DNA from: Agapetus fuscipes
Taxonomy: Eukaryota > Arthropoda > Insecta > Trichoptera > Glossosomatidae
Length of the DNA stretch: 64,000 bases
Reading direction: 5' to 3'
Assembly (NCBI GenBank): GCA_951799405.1
Contig: OX637339.1
Span: 496,001-560,000 of the forward strand
Shown: piece by piece, positions 50,356-61,399 of the stretch
Position numbering within the stretch: position 1 is the stretch's first letter
Layout of the letters: the number at the start of each line of letters is the position of its first letter
Notes under the pieces: generated by a model
What the model saw: only the letters and a program-made list of their open reading frames with translations
What the model was told of the DNA's origin: nothing
Databases searched by the model: none
Position numbers and translations under genes: made by a program

Positions 50356-50925
50356 GCGATGAAAAGCAATTATAAACATTTGCTCCTACCTAAGGAGAAC
50401 ATTTTGGTTGAAAAATCAGCAACTTGTAGTATCAATATGTTCTTCCCATAGATATTCGCCAGGGAAACGTCACAATCTGCTTGTATGTTTGTATAATTTT
50501 TGCGGACTCTTTTGTCAGTATAAATTATTTCAATTGTGTTGGCAGACAACAAGTGCGAAGTTAGCAGAGAGTAAAAGTGTTCCAAATTCAAATCTGCTCA
50601 CTGCATCTCTCCTGACAATCCTATAAAGCTGCAGTCACAATGGCTGCATTACAAATTACGTTCACTACAGTGATTACTATTCAGAGACGACCCTTCGCTC
50701 AGCATTGTTTGTTTATTGCTCCGCCGCACTTGGAATAAGTATTTTATTTTTTGTTTATGCAAACTTAAACAAAGCACAATGCCATTTCCATAAAGGGACT
50801 GCAGAGAGAGATAATATGGGAGAGGGCCTTATAATGCATATGTATGAACTGAAAATGTTGTGCCCACTCTCTCTGCTTATAAATTATTATTCGAAAATAA
50901 CATTACCATAACATAATTGTCAGTG
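50356..50925. other. Unassigned stretch
   Basis: No repeat family recognised. Small ORFs lack any known motif. Confidence 0.35.
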
Positions 50926-50929
50926 TTAG

Positions 50930-51050
50930 TGGGGTTTCAAGTCGCTATTCTTGACTAGCGTAATTGGAACAGAATAACGCTGGTTCGAAAAACGCCTGAC
51001 TCATCTGATCATAACTTCGACCCTGGTCCAACAGATGCCATTGCATGCAG
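50930..51050 (+). repeat. T3 tRNA-like repeat
   Basis: ttgactagcgtaattggaac, cgctggttcgaaaaacgcct, ccctggtccaacagatgcca. See 6360-6490 and 35835-35945. Confidence 0.5.
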
Positions 51051-51132
51051 GCAAACTTCAGCTTTTGCATGAAGACAACTGTCCAGGCAAAAAAAATATG
51101 TGAATTACAACAAGAAAAATACAGTTGCTTAA

Positions 51133-51350
51133 GAACTGGTCTGTAGTCTAGTGTTTAACGCTACGGACTCGCAATCAGCAGGTTGAAGGTTCGGTCTCCG
51201 GCAGAGTGCAAAAAAGTATTTTAATTTCAAATTCATACGCCTTACTAGCAACGAGTCACCAAAGGTCCATCCAGTTTTACAGTCACTGGGTCTTGCTTTA
51301 GTGATTGGCGCTTTTATAGCAACTATCAAGCTCGCAGAAGACTATTGAGG
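51133..51350 (+). mobile_element. T2 SINE
   Basis: actggtctgtagtctagtgt, box-B-like gaaggttcggtctcc, tagcaactatcaagctcgca and part of the distal tail (ttgaggtgtgattca). Confidence 0.75.
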
Positions 51351-51649
51351 TGTGATTCAAGTACTTCAAAGGTTACTTATTCCCATTTAAAAACATTCAA
51401 AAACTCTTTTTGATTTCCATTGAAAGAAAAATCATTCAAGGGGCAGTTTAAAAAATATTAAAAACAAAAATTACGCAATTTACTTGCGTGCCTAACTTTT
51501 CAATCAAATTTATAAACATTTGTTGTTATTATATTATATAAATGATTCGATCATGATAATGAGTTATTTAAAATATGTTTATTGTTTGTAAATTATTGTT
51601 TTATTGGTTAAAAACGTGAAACAATTCAATTGGTCACTTTCACACTTTG

Positions 51650-51815
51650 ATTGGTAATAGTGAGTTATTATACTCACATACATACAATGTGAACATATCG
51701 ATGTAAAACTGAATAAGTGACGTATTAAGCTAACATGGGTTTCGCAGATAAATGCACCTTTTTCATATTTTCTACGAGACAAAACGCTAAAGAATTGTGA
51801 AAATCCTGTACAATA
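51650..51815. repeat. MITE-4 part
   Basis: gtaaaactgaataagtgacg, ggtttcgcagataaatgcac, tgtgaaaatcctgta. The other half lies beyond a LINE scrap, at 52085-52140. Confidence 0.5.
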
Positions 51816-51829
51816 ATGATTTCTTTATA

Positions 51830-52012
51830 GCTCTGTTTCGTGATGTAGTCACTCCAAGGGCGCTTGTGCATGTGATGCCAGAAATTTGCTTGTCTTCAGT
51901 GCATTCCGGAACTTTCCATAGTCCTCTAGCTCTCTCACATGATGTAGCAGGCGGTTCCAGGGCAAAGGACCAGCAACTGCAAATGCACGCTCTCCAAACA
52001 TTGTGTTAGCTT
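51830..52012 (-). pseudogene. L2/CR1-like LINE C-terminal fragment
   Basis: Minus strand: FAVAGPLPWNRLLHHVRELE, DYGKFRNALKTSKFLASHAQ, APLE. Copy of 18812-19003 and 19262-19515. Confidence 0.7.
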
Positions 52013-52149
52013 ACGTTTTGTCACCCCTGTGGGACTTTTTCGGAGCTCTGACAATAGACTCATATATTTCTAAAATTAAACTCCTGGATAGTACACACCT
52101 AATAAAATGTTTTATCCGCGATTTCTCAAATCAGTGTGTTCATGTATGT

Positions 52150-52420
52150 TCCTTGACTTATAGGTTGGTATGCGGCTGACCACCCATACTGTAAAAAAAA
52201 TGGTTCACTTTGCCAATGTCACCCCTGTTTCAGGGAAGGACGGCAAGAGTTGCAGGGCTTATGTTCATTTGAGATCGGTTTTTTATATTGTAGGTCCACA
52301 TGCGGCATGTGTTAGCGCGAAATTATACATGTCTGCTTGTGGGAATGCATTTAATATAAATCTTAAATGATATATATATATATCTTTGCAGCTTAGATTA
52401 GATTAGATTAGATTAGATTA
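52150..52420 (+). mobile_element. B-module
   Basis: gttccttgacttataggttg to ttagattagattagattag. Confidence 0.9.
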
Positions 52421-52701
52421 GTGAATCAGCGCTCATTCTGTTTTACATTTAATGTGGTGATATGTATATGCAAGTATATTTTATGCTCTGTATTCAACAG
52501 ATATAGAAACTTAGTCAGAGAGAATGCTATGAGTACTAAAAGCAAGATCATACATCTGTGTTATCCGATTTACTTTCTCTTGAAATGGTCCAAACTGAAG
52601 CCTTACGAGCGTTCCACACCCGAGGCAGAAACTGACCGCCACTTGCGAACGATTCGTTCAAGAATTCCTATCAAATGAGAGTAATTCTGGTGTAACTAAT
52701 G

Positions 52702-52920
52702 CGTCCCCCTAGTGCTCGTTTGACTTATCTACCATTTGATTAAAATATGACCTTTCAATGAAATTGTCTTATGAATCATATTCTGCACAATCTGAGCTAA
52801 GAAAAAAAGGTAAAACACAATAATGTGAGAGTTGTTTTAAATGTTTTTAAAATAAATTTCCAGTTTTTATAAGACACATTGGTCCAGTACACATACAAAC
52901 ATTGCCCATGTGGAATTGTT
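52702..52920. mobile_element. MITE-3, left part
   Basis: tccccctagtgctcgtttga, ttgaaattgtcttatgaat, ctgcacaatctgagctaag. Interrupted by a B-module piece at 52921. Confidence 0.65.
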
Positions 52921-53098
52921 ATGGACATAAGATTAATATTAAATGCATGTCCATAAACAGGCACATGTAAGTTCACGCTTACAAATGCTTCATGTGTACT
53001 TACTAATTAAAATCCAAACCTCAAATGAACATAAACCCTGCAACTTTTGTCCAACCTTTCCTGAAACAGGGCTGACATTGGCAAAGTGAACATTAATT
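52921..53098 (-). repeat. B-module fragment
   Basis: attaatattaaatgcatgtc to gacattggcaaagtgaac. Its 5' end appears at 53280-53320 (gggtggtcagcctcatacc, aataagtcaagga). Confidence 0.7.
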
Positions 53099-53161
53099 GT
53101 AGATTAAAACTTTCACTGCCGTTTGTAGTTGACATTTATTTTCATTTTTTATTTTAACACC

Positions 53162-53205
53162 GACGTTTCGCTCATTACTTTGATGAGCATCTTCCAAAGT
53201 CAGCC
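53162..53205 (-). ncRNA. Decayed hammerhead-like core
   Basis: Minus strand: ggaagatg, stem GCTCAT ... ATGAGC, GAAAC, GTC. The GAAA side and stem II are good, but the CUGANGA box is mutated. It interrupts a B-module (53098/53280). Confidence 0.3.
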
Positions 53206-53324
53206 AGACGCTTCGATCTCTTTAAAGGCGCCCAAAATGAAAAAAAAAATGTCAAAGGGAACATTGTTTGATAGTACCTACGGGTGGTCAGCCTCATACC
53301 ATTCAATAAGTCAAGGATATAAGA

Positions 53325-53492
53325 CTATAGTCAATCTGAGCTAAAAAAAATAGGTAAAACATGATGGTGTGAGAGTTGTTTTTTGTATTTTCAAAATCAA
53401 TTTCACATTAGGTACCTACACCATACATACAGACATTGCTCATGTGAAATTACCTCTGATGGACATAAGACAAACAAGCACTAGAGGGAAAA
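53325..53492. mobile_element. MITE-3, right part
   Basis: atctgagctaaaaaaaatag, gatggtgtgagagttg, aagacaaacaagcactagag. Confidence 0.6.
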
Positions 53493-53922
53493 AACTATAT
53501 CAATTGAGTTATTTAAGTGTAGATGAAAGTAAATCTGGTTTATTTTTGTTGGATACTATTGTGATTGAATGAAAGTAACAAATATTATTTAGTTTTTTTT
53601 TTTTGGCTTCACCGTTTCAATTGTGTATTAAATTTTACTAAGTATGCTTGTTAACAGACAAAAAAATATGAAAATAAAACTTAAATTGTTTAAAAGTGAC
53701 GAATGCAATACTTTCCCTTATAAAATAAGAACAGGAAGTAAACACGATGGAATGTTTTCGAATGACAAATTATTTTTATAATGAGATCCGTACGTAAATT
53801 GGCAAAGACAATATTGTGTCGTCACTCGGTCAGGTTGCTAGGGAAAAGGCATAAAAATATTTTGTTATTGATCACTAAGGACTCGGATTGACTATTGCTC
53901 AACGCTTTATAGTGGTCAGCCA
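53493..53922. other. Unassigned stretch
   Basis: AT-rich. The block ggtcaggttgctagggaaaa near 53830 resembles ggcccggttgctagggtaaa at 15896. Confidence 0.35.
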
Positions 53923-53924
53923 AA

Positions 53925-54088
53925 GAAGATTGATTGTGAAAGCTGAGTAAACCTTGCCGGTATTTTATTTTGAGGTTTAAAATAAACACCGAAACGGGAA
54001 GTCATTTCTGACACCCTCGGTGGGGTTCGAACCCGAGCTCACGGTATGAAATGCAAGCACTGTACCAATTGAGTTATCGATCGGACTA
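53925..54088 (-). mobile_element. T1 SINE, head side
   Basis: tgtgaaagctgagtaaacct to ttgagttatcgatcggac. Confidence 0.8.
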
Positions 54089-54675
54089 TGTTAGATGTTT
54101 GTTTAGAATAAAACCGGATTAAATTGGGAAGGGAACACAGATACTGGTAGATCATTCCATAAACGGGCAGTTTGGCAAAGGAATGAGTCATGAAAACGCC
54201 AAGTTCTCATAGTTTTGAGATCGACTGCAAAGGGATGAATGAGTGTCTTCCTACGAGTTTCCCTTTCTGAAATGCGAGATTGGAAAAAAAATACCTTCTT
54301 TATTTCAACTTACGCTTTGTATGCAAATAAGCATAAAAGTAATAAGAGTTTATATGACTCAACACGAACTTTCTCTTAGCAATTGCTCTGGAGTAGTTTT
54401 GGTGATAAGGAGAAAAATACAATTCCAGCTCGACACAGCAAATATCACGACGGACCAATCAATCGGCCGCCGACGACTTTCTTGCATTTAAATTTATCAA
54501 TTTATAATTAACTAAAACGAAAAATAAATAATATGCTTTCGCCATCGTGGCTTTATAAAGAATGCAAGTGAATTTTAAATTGTTTGAATTTGAATTTGGA
54601 ATGAAATATATTTACCTATGTAACTACAGATTTCAGTGACTATCAATATAAAATAAATAGATAAACATGTAGCAT
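54089..54675. other. Unassigned stretch
   Basis: No feature recognised. Confidence 0.35.
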
Positions 54676-54681
54676 TTGTAT

Positions 54682-54925
54682 GTTCCTTGACTTCTAGGTT
54701 GGTATGCGGCTGACCACCCATGCTGTAGAAAACGGTTCACTTTGCCAATGTCACCCCTGTTTCAGGGAAGGTCGGCAGGATTTGCAGTGTGTAGGTTCAT
54801 TTGAGATTTGGGTTTTTATGTTCTAGGTTCACATGCGGCACTTATGCGTGTCTGCTTGTGAGAATGCATACAATGTGAATCCTCAATGTTACATATCTTT
54901 GCAACTAAGATTAGATAAGATTAGT
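54682..54925 (+). mobile_element. B-module
   Basis: gttccttgacttctaggttg to ctaagattagataagattag. Confidence 0.85.
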
Positions 54926-54969
54926 GAATCAGCACGTATTGATTTTAAAAATAGAAATTTGTTGTGTAT

Positions 54970-55232
54970 ATTCCTTGACTTATAGGTTGATATGCGGCTG
55001 ACCACCCATACTGTAGAAAACGGTTCACTTTGCCAATGTCACCCCTGTTTCATCCAGGGAAGGTCGGCAGGAGTTGCAGGGTGTATGTCCATTTGAGATT
55101 TGGTTTTTGTGTTGTAGGTTCACATGAGGCATGTGCAAGCGCGAACTTGTACGTGTCTGGTTGTGGGAATGCATGTAATGTGAATCTCCAATGAAACATA
55201 TCTTTGCAGCTTGGATTGGATTGGATTGGATA
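54970..55232 (+). mobile_element. B-module with (GGATT)n tail
   Basis: ttccttgacttataggttga to ttggattggattggattgga. The tail unit has changed from AGATT to GGATT in all units. Confidence 0.85.
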
Positions 55233-55375
55233 ACATGTATAGACATCAAAAACTAACAGAAAACAAATTCTAATTTAAAAAAACCTAGCCGCCAACATCA
55301 CAGATCAACCGCCACTTCTTTCTGTCCTTACACACTTCTTTCATTTCCTCCCCTTTCATATGTCTGCATCTTAGA
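55233..55375 (-). pseudogene. LINE-B 3' scrap
   Basis: UTR (acatcaaaaactaacagaaa) and last codons (tagccgccaacatcacagat to cttctttcatttcctcc), without its B-module on this side. Confidence 0.75.
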
Positions 55376-55559
55376 TTATAGAATTGGGTACAGAAGTGCC
55401 AAATCATTGCGGAACGATCCATCAAAGAGCAAATTGGTAAATCAAAATAGCTAGCAACATGGTGGCATTGAAACATGAATATTTCTAAGACGGACCGGAC
55501 TCCGAACCTGTGGGTCATTGCAACACACGCATTAGCGAGAGATTTATCTGAGTACCCAC

Positions 55560-56050
55560 TGCCACCTCAAAGGTTAGACTGAATGAGTGCTGATTCACTG
55601 ATGTGAGTAATCGTGGATAAAACATTTTATTTGAAGTTACTAATGTAATAGGTAAGCGTGGAAGGGAAGACCTAGGATACAATGGATTGTTCAGATAAAT
55701 GAGATTGCGAATGAATGGAATTTACAGAGTGGAAACAAGAGAAGAGCATGCATGAAAAGAGTGATGAAATTAGATGAGATGAAAGAAGTATGCAAGGACA
55801 GAGTCAAGTGGAGGCACTTGTGTATAGGTATTGGCCACCCCTAGAGGAAAGGCGGCAGGATACAAGACAAGACAAGACAAGACTTCTCATAGTCAGTGAA
55901 CTCATTATAAGGAAGTGAGCATGACAAACATTTAAGCTACAGGATTTTCACACTTGTTTAATGTTTTCTCTTGTAGAGAATAGGAAAAAAAATGCATGTA
56001 CATACATATCTGAGAAACCCAAGTTTAATATGTCACTTATTCAGTGGTCT
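55560..56050. mobile_element. MITE-4 split by a LINE
   Basis: Left end ccacctcaaaggttagactg, right end acttattcagtggtctataa. Interruption 55648-55888. Confidence 0.6.
55648..55888 (+). pseudogene. LINE fragment with (GACAA)n tail
   Basis: GKRGRGRPRIQWIVQINEIA, NEWNLQSGNKRRACMKRVMK, LDEMKEVCKDRVKWRHLC, stop, then acaagacaagacaagactt. C-terminus like LINE-B but with a third kind of tail. Inserted in MITE-4 at gttact / cttctcatag. Confidence 0.75.
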
Positions 56051-56084
56051 ATAATTTATAATCTTAGTTGCAAAGTTAAATTAA

Positions 56085-56385
56085 ATTAAATTAGGCTGAT
56101 TTATTTGGTGAGCGCTGTTTTTGTGTGTATCACACCTCAAGAGCCCTCTGCGAGCTTGGTCGTCGCTGTAGAAAGCGCCAATTCTCAAGCAAGACCCAGT
56201 TGTTGTAAGGCTGGATGGGCCTTTTGATGACCGGTCTTTGGTAAAGGTTTATGAATTTTTTATCCCAACGAAGAGCAAATTTGAAAATATAAATGGTATA
56301 TTTTCTGTGCTCCGCCGGGATTCGAACCCACGACCTTCCAGTTACGAGTCCGAAGTGTTACCACCTGGACTACGGACCGGTCAAA
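56085..56385 (-). mobile_element. T2 SINE with distal tail
   Basis: Nearly identical to 26222-26518, including aaattaaattaggctgattt in front and accacctggactacggacc at the head. Confidence 0.85.
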
Positions 56386-56469
56386 AGTTATATTAACAGT
56401 TTGAAATTCATAATAAATGCATCCCCACAAACAGACACGTGTAAGTTCACGTTTACTATGTCGTAACTT

Positions 56470-56795
56470 AATAATTTTTTTTTATGAAATCCTGTGCGGT
56501 AGACTCCCTAGATTCTAAAGACTCTAGGGGTCTATGACACTTGTTGTAGTGCCGCAGAGGTGTACGAGCTTGGTCGTCGCTACAAAGCGCCAATACTCAA
56601 GCAAGAGCCAGTTGCTGTAAGGCTGGATGGACCTTTGGTGACCGGTCATTGGTAAAGGTTTATGAATTTTTCAACCCAGCGAAGAGCACATTCGAAATAT
56701 AAATGGTATATTTTTGTGCTCCGCCGGGATCCGAATCCACAACCTTCCATTTACGAGTCCGAAGTGTTGCCACTACGGACTACGGACCGGTCCAA
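56470..56795 (-). mobile_element. T2 SINE with poly(A)-ended tail module
   Basis: Nearly identical to 20521-20845. Confidence 0.85.
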
Positions 56796-56796
56796 C

Positions 56797-57000
56797 TGAT
56801 GTGAGGAATCATGGATAAAACATTTTATTTGAAGTTACTTCTCATAGTAAATGAACTCATTATAAGGAAGTGCTCATGACAAACTTCTTAACTACAGGAT
56901 TTTCCCACTTTTGTAGTGTTTTAAATAGGAAAAACATGCATTTATCTGAGACACCCATGTTAGCTTAATATGCAACTTATTCAGTTTTACCTTTAAGGTG
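56797..57000. mobile_element. MITE-4
   Basis: ctgatgtgaggaatcatgga to ttattcagttttacctttaa. The most continuous copy of the interior in the window; its left terminus is missing. Confidence 0.6.
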
Positions 57001-57228
57001 ACCACCCATGCTGTAAAAATGGTTCACTTTGCCAATGTCACCCCTGTTCAGGCAAGGACGGCAAGAGTTTCAGGGTTTATGTCCATTCGAGATTTGTTTT
57101 TTTGTTGTAAATTCACATGCGGCATGTGCAAGTGCGAATTTGTACGTGTCTGCTTGTGAAAATGCATGGAATGTGAATCTCCAATGTAACATATCTTTGC
57201 AATTTAGATTAGATTAGATTAGATTAGT
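56998..57228 (+). mobile_element. B-module
   Basis: gtgaccacccatgctgtaaa to gattagattagattagtat. First 25 bp lost. Confidence 0.85.
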
Positions 57229-57264
57229 ATCATTCTATGTACAGCTTTTCGTTACTCAAGTATA

Positions 57265-57535
57265 TTCCTTGACTTATAGGTTGGTGTAAGGCTGACCACC
57301 CATACTGTAAAAAATGGTTTACTGTGTCAATGTCACCCCTGTTCCAGGGAAGGTCGGCAAAAGTTGCAAGGCTTATGTTCATTTGAGGTTTGGATTTTAA
57401 TTTGTAAGAAGACATTCAGCATTTGTTAGCGCGAACTGCACGTGTTTGTTTGTGAGCATGCATGCATTTGATATGAGCTTGGAATGTTAATATATATCCT
57501 TGCAACTTAGATTATAGATTACTATACATAGTGTT
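57265..57535 (+). mobile_element. B-module
   Basis: attccttgacttataggttg to acttagattatagatta. Confidence 0.85.
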
Positions 57536-57721
57536 TTATCAAAAAAAATGGATGCAGATTAAAAAAACGTCTCTACTGAGTATTTTACATTCAATATAGT
57601 TTTCGCTGGTTCTAACGGAAGGTTGTATACTTGTGGAAATGTATGCATGCCCGGATACAGCCCACATGGGGTTTTGATCGGATATAGCACGAACAGTTTT
57701 AAGAGAACTTACATTATTCTC

Positions 57722-57760
57722 GACGTTTCGTTAGCGACGTAGCTGACGTCTTCAGGAGAC
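57722..57760 (-). ncRNA. Hammerhead-ribozyme-like core
   Basis: Minus strand: CCTGAAGA, stem CGTCAGC / GCTAACG with loop tacgtc, GAAA, CGTC. Matches CUGANGA / stem II / GAAA. Stem III partner not found. Confidence 0.4.
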
Positions 57761-57823
57761 ACCCTCTCTGCACGACGCTACGCACGACCCTACGCGTGCG
57801 TTTAAAAAAATAAAATGTGTAGT

Positions 57824-58000
57824 TATCTATAATCTAAGTTGCAAGGATATATTCATTCAAAGCTCTCAGATGTATGCCCACAAACAAACACGTGTAGTTC
57901 GCGCTTACAAATGCTGATTGTGTACTTAAAAATAAAATCCAAACCTCAAATGAACATAAGCCCTGCAACTCTGGCCGACATTCCCTGAAACAGGGGTTAT
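57824..58000 (-). repeat. B-module, tail side
   Basis: ttatctataatctaagttgc to cattccctgaaacaggg. Confidence 0.8.
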
Positions 58001-58274
58001 AATTATTATTAATATGTCAAACGACCGTTATTCTAACCTAAGCCTAACATATATAGTATATTATCGTGAGAATAACTTATAGTCCACAGATATCATAAGT
58101 CAATGGTAGGCATACTGCACGCGGTCACTGAACAGCATTCCTCTGAAATGTGAAGGAGAGCGAGTAGCGTCTGCTCGCTAGTACAGTAGTCTAGTAGGTG
58201 GACCGAACAGACTAGCATGGTCTTTTCTAAATACGATTAGCTTAAAATCATAATTATCTATTTAACTACCATGT

Positions 58275-58640
58275 GAGGTTTTGTTTATTTGTATGCACGC
58301 ATGCAGAATGTGTAGGCGCGAACCTACATGTCGCACGTTTAATTATAAAGAGAAAATCGAGATTTTGTAATAAAACGCAAGAACAATGCGAGAAGAATAA
58401 GTAGAATGCGACAGCCGTTCAATTTGGACGAATATGACCGAGATAAAACATCGGTCGCCTTTTTCATCCCATACAAGTTGTACTGGTTGTCTGAACTTCA
58501 AACGTGATTTTCTAACATTCTTATTTTTTGAGCTATTGCTCTTTATTATTAAACGTGCGATGTGCCTGTCTGTGGGAATGCATCTAATATGAGCCTTAAA
58601 TGTTAACATATCTTTGCAGCTTAGGTTATAGATTAAAGAT
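58275..58640 (+). mobile_element. B-module containing a MITE-1
   Basis: gaggttttgtttatttgtat to tttgcagcttaggttataga. Interrupted at ATGT by 58332-58559. Confidence 0.8.
58332..58559 (-). mobile_element. MITE-1, 228 bp (19-bp internal deletion)
   Basis: cgcacgtttaattataaaga to ctttattattaaacgtgcg. ATGT at 58328-58331 and 58560-58563. Lacks the aataactcgaaaattggga block. Confidence 0.85.
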
Positions 58641-58649
58641 AGATAGACT

Positions 58650-59045
58650 TGGTATGAAGCTACCCAATTGATTGCTCGCCACTGCTGGGACGGACTCTAC
58701 AGCTTTACGCCCCCAGAAATTCCAATAGAGCAAGAAGTCATGACCTTTTCATGATCCCCGCCTGCCGAACCAATGTTCTCCGTCAGTCTTGGGTAGTGCG
58801 CGCACTGTCGCTGCTCAATACTCTGACCTCCTCAGCCCCACACCTGGATATATTTACAACTGGTGTGGATCACTTACTATCTGAGTCTGTATGTATATTA
58901 GAACGACGTATGGATGCGTAGAATTATGTATCTGTGGATCTGTATATTGTTCTCGTATGTCTACCATGTTATATGTATTGTGACGTTTTGGTGTCTCACT
59001 GTCAGTCATGTATAATATATTTGTTAAATAAATAAATAAATGTAT
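58650..59045 (+). pseudogene. Jockey/CR1-like LINE C-terminus with (TAAA)n tail
   Basis: APRNSNRARSHDLFMIPACR, TNVLRQSWVVRALSLLNTLT, SSAPHLDIFTTGVDHLLSES, VCILERRMDA, stop. UTR and aaataaataaataaatg tail. 5'-truncated at about 58660. Confidence 0.75.
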
Positions 59046-59054
59046 GAAGCAAAA

Positions 59055-59135
59055 ATAAGAATAATGGAGGCAAATCTGCAGAGGCTCTGGCCCAGGCTAG
59101 GGATAGCGGAATGGTGACAGAGTTACAGTTACAGG
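59055..59135 (+). repeat. (CAGTTA)n LINE tail fragment
   Basis: aatggaggcaaatctgcaga, ggctctggcccaggctaggg, tgacagagttacagttacag. See 15360-15430. Confidence 0.7.
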
Positions 59136-59470
59136 CTATTGCTTTATCCGTTAGACATGTAAATGCCTTCCTCCCAAGTCACTAGCTTTGAAAGTCCTAG
59201 AACTAACTGGCCCGTTTGTCTATTTATCGATGCATACACACTGTATGCGTCTAGTGGGACCAACTCTCTGATTGACCGACACACTGCTGACAGGCAGTAG
59301 CGAAACCTCGATAGAGGCAAACAGTATATTGCCAACTAAACTATGTACATACTTGTAAAAAAACTTGTACAAAATATAGTGGTTGATCTTCAATACTAGC
59401 GGCTGAGGTTTCCAAGTTGTTATTAATTTGATTCTGTTTTTTTCCTAAACAGTTCATTGTTTATTATTAT
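59136..59470. other. Unassigned stretch
   Basis: No feature recognised. Confidence 0.35.
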
Positions 59471-59474
59471 TTTT

Positions 59475-59685
59475 GGTCCTTTGACGTATACTTTGATATG
59501 AGGCTGACCACTAGCACTGTAAAAATTGGTCCATTATTCTGCTGCCCCTCTTGTTTCATGGTGGCAAGAGTTGGATGTTTTTTTTGTTTATTTGATATTT
59601 TGTGTGTACACATCTACTTGTGGGCATGCATTTAATATGTATTTTAAATATTAACATATTTTAACAATTAAGATATAAGATAATA
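59475..59685 (+). repeat. B-module, strongly diverged
   Basis: tttgacgtatactttgatat, gaggctgaccactagcactg, tgtgggcatgcatttaatat. An old copy. Confidence 0.6.
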
Positions 59686-60422
59686 TCGCCACCTTACAGG
59701 TACCACTGAATAAGTGCTGATTCACTGATTAGAGTAATCGTTGTTGTAACATTTTATTGGGATTTTAACTTATCATAGTAAGTGAACTAATCATAAAGAA
59801 GTACCGGTCTGTAGTTCAGTGGTAACACTTCGGACTCTGAATGGAAGCTTGTGGGTTCGAATTCCGGCGGAGCACAAAAAATATACCATTTATATTTTCA
59901 AATTCGCTCTTCGCTAGGTTGAAAAATTCATAAACCTTTACCAATGACCAGTTACCAAAGCCCATCCAGCCTTACAGCAACTGGGTCTTGCTTGAGAATT
60001 GGCGCTTTGTAGCGACGACGACCAAGCTCGTAAAAAAGTCGATAGCTCAATTGGTAGAATGCTTGCATTCCATGCAAGGGTTCGATCTCAAGGTTTACTC
60101 AGCCTTCACAAGAAATGAGAACCAGCCCCCCCGGGAGCTGGGAAACCCCCACTTCAATTGAAAGTGGTTGGTGTGAGGCCGGTCCCCTTACCCGTAAAAA
60201 ATAAATAGCACCCGAATCGCCACATGCGACCCTTTCGGGGATAACGCAGGTAAGAAGTTACACTATATGTGTAGCTTAGTTGCATTAGTTGCATTTTTGC
60301 TCATGAGAAACTTGTAAACTACAGGATGTTCACACTAGTGGGTTGATAGGGAAAAACGTGCATTTATCTGAGAAACCCATGGTGTTTTCTTTATTGTGTT
60401 TGTGTTTTACCTTGGTGTCGAT
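59686..60422. mobile_element. MITE-4 split by a T2-T1 composite
   Basis: Left end atatcgccaccttacaggta, right end cttggtgtcgatat. The interior continues across the SINE (cataaagaagt / gctcatgagaaacttg). Confidence 0.65.
59805..60295 (+). mobile_element. T2-T1 composite SINE
   Basis: T2 head ccggtctgtagttcagtgg, ggttcgaattccggcggagc, body to gctcgtaaaaaa; T1 head tcgatagctcaattggtag (with a deletion before box B), body, and end gcttagttgcattagttgca. Very like 13400-13878. Confidence 0.85.
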
Positions 60423-60423
60423 A

Positions 60424-61110
60424 TCTAATCTAATCTAATCTAAGCTGCAAAGATATATATCACTTAAGATTCATACTAAATGCATTCCCACAAGCAGACA
60501 TGTATAATTTCGCGCTAACACATCGCACGTTTAATAATAAAGAGCAATAACTCAAAAAACATGAATGTTGGGAAAACGCGTTTGCAGTTCAGACACCCAA
60601 TACAACTTGTATGGGATGAAAAAGGCGGCCAATGTTTTATCTCGGTCATATTAGTCCAAATTGAACGGCTGTCGCATTCTACGCATTCTTCTCGCATTGT
60701 TCTTGCGTTTTATTACAAAATCTCGATTTTCCCAATTTTCGAGTTATTTCTCTTTATTATTAAACGTGCGACATGCCGCATGTGGACCTACAATATAAAA
60801 ACCCAATCTCAAATGAACATAAGCCTTGCAACTCTTGCCGTCCTTCCCTGAAACAGGGGTGACATTGGCAAAGTGAACCAATTTTTATATTATGGGTGGT
60901 CAGCCGCATAACAACCTATAAGTCAAGGAACATACATGACAAATTACATTTTTTTTTAAATCAAATAAAAATTACAATATACCTATACATGACCATAAAA
61001 AACTAAATCATAAAACCAATTTCACTTTAACAAACCCTAGCCGCCAACATCACAGATCAACCGCCATTTCTTTTTTTCCTTGCATACTTCTTTCATTTCC
61101 TCCAGAGTCG
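60424..61110 (-). mobile_element. LINE-B 3' end, B-module with a nested MITE-1
   Basis: Antisense B 60424-60930 (tctaatctaatctaatctaa to ctataagtcaaggaac) containing MITE-1, then UTR (acaaattacatttttttt), then last RT codons (ctagccgccaacatcacaga to catttcctccagagtc). Confidence 0.85.
60524..60770 (+). mobile_element. MITE-1, 247 bp
   Basis: cgcacgtttaataataaaga to ttattattaaacgtgcg. ACAT at 60520-60523 and 60771-60774. Confidence 0.9.
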
Positions 61111-61399
61111 ATATATTTATTGATATCTTTTTGCCTACCCATCTTAGCAATGCCATGCACGTCCCTGCTACCTGGGGGAGCACATGCTAATAACTTCCAA
61201 TGCACAGTTAGCGACATGTGAGACATGTGACTCTGCGTCTCAGGACTTATATGGTCAGATTAGCTATCCATGTTAAGGTCAAATATGCCAAGCAAAACTG
61301 AATTTGCAAACTAGTAACGGTCCGAGAGAAAAAAACACATGTATTGTAATATGCATTATTGTAGCACTGCAAATAAAAGCATTACGCATATTTTCGATT

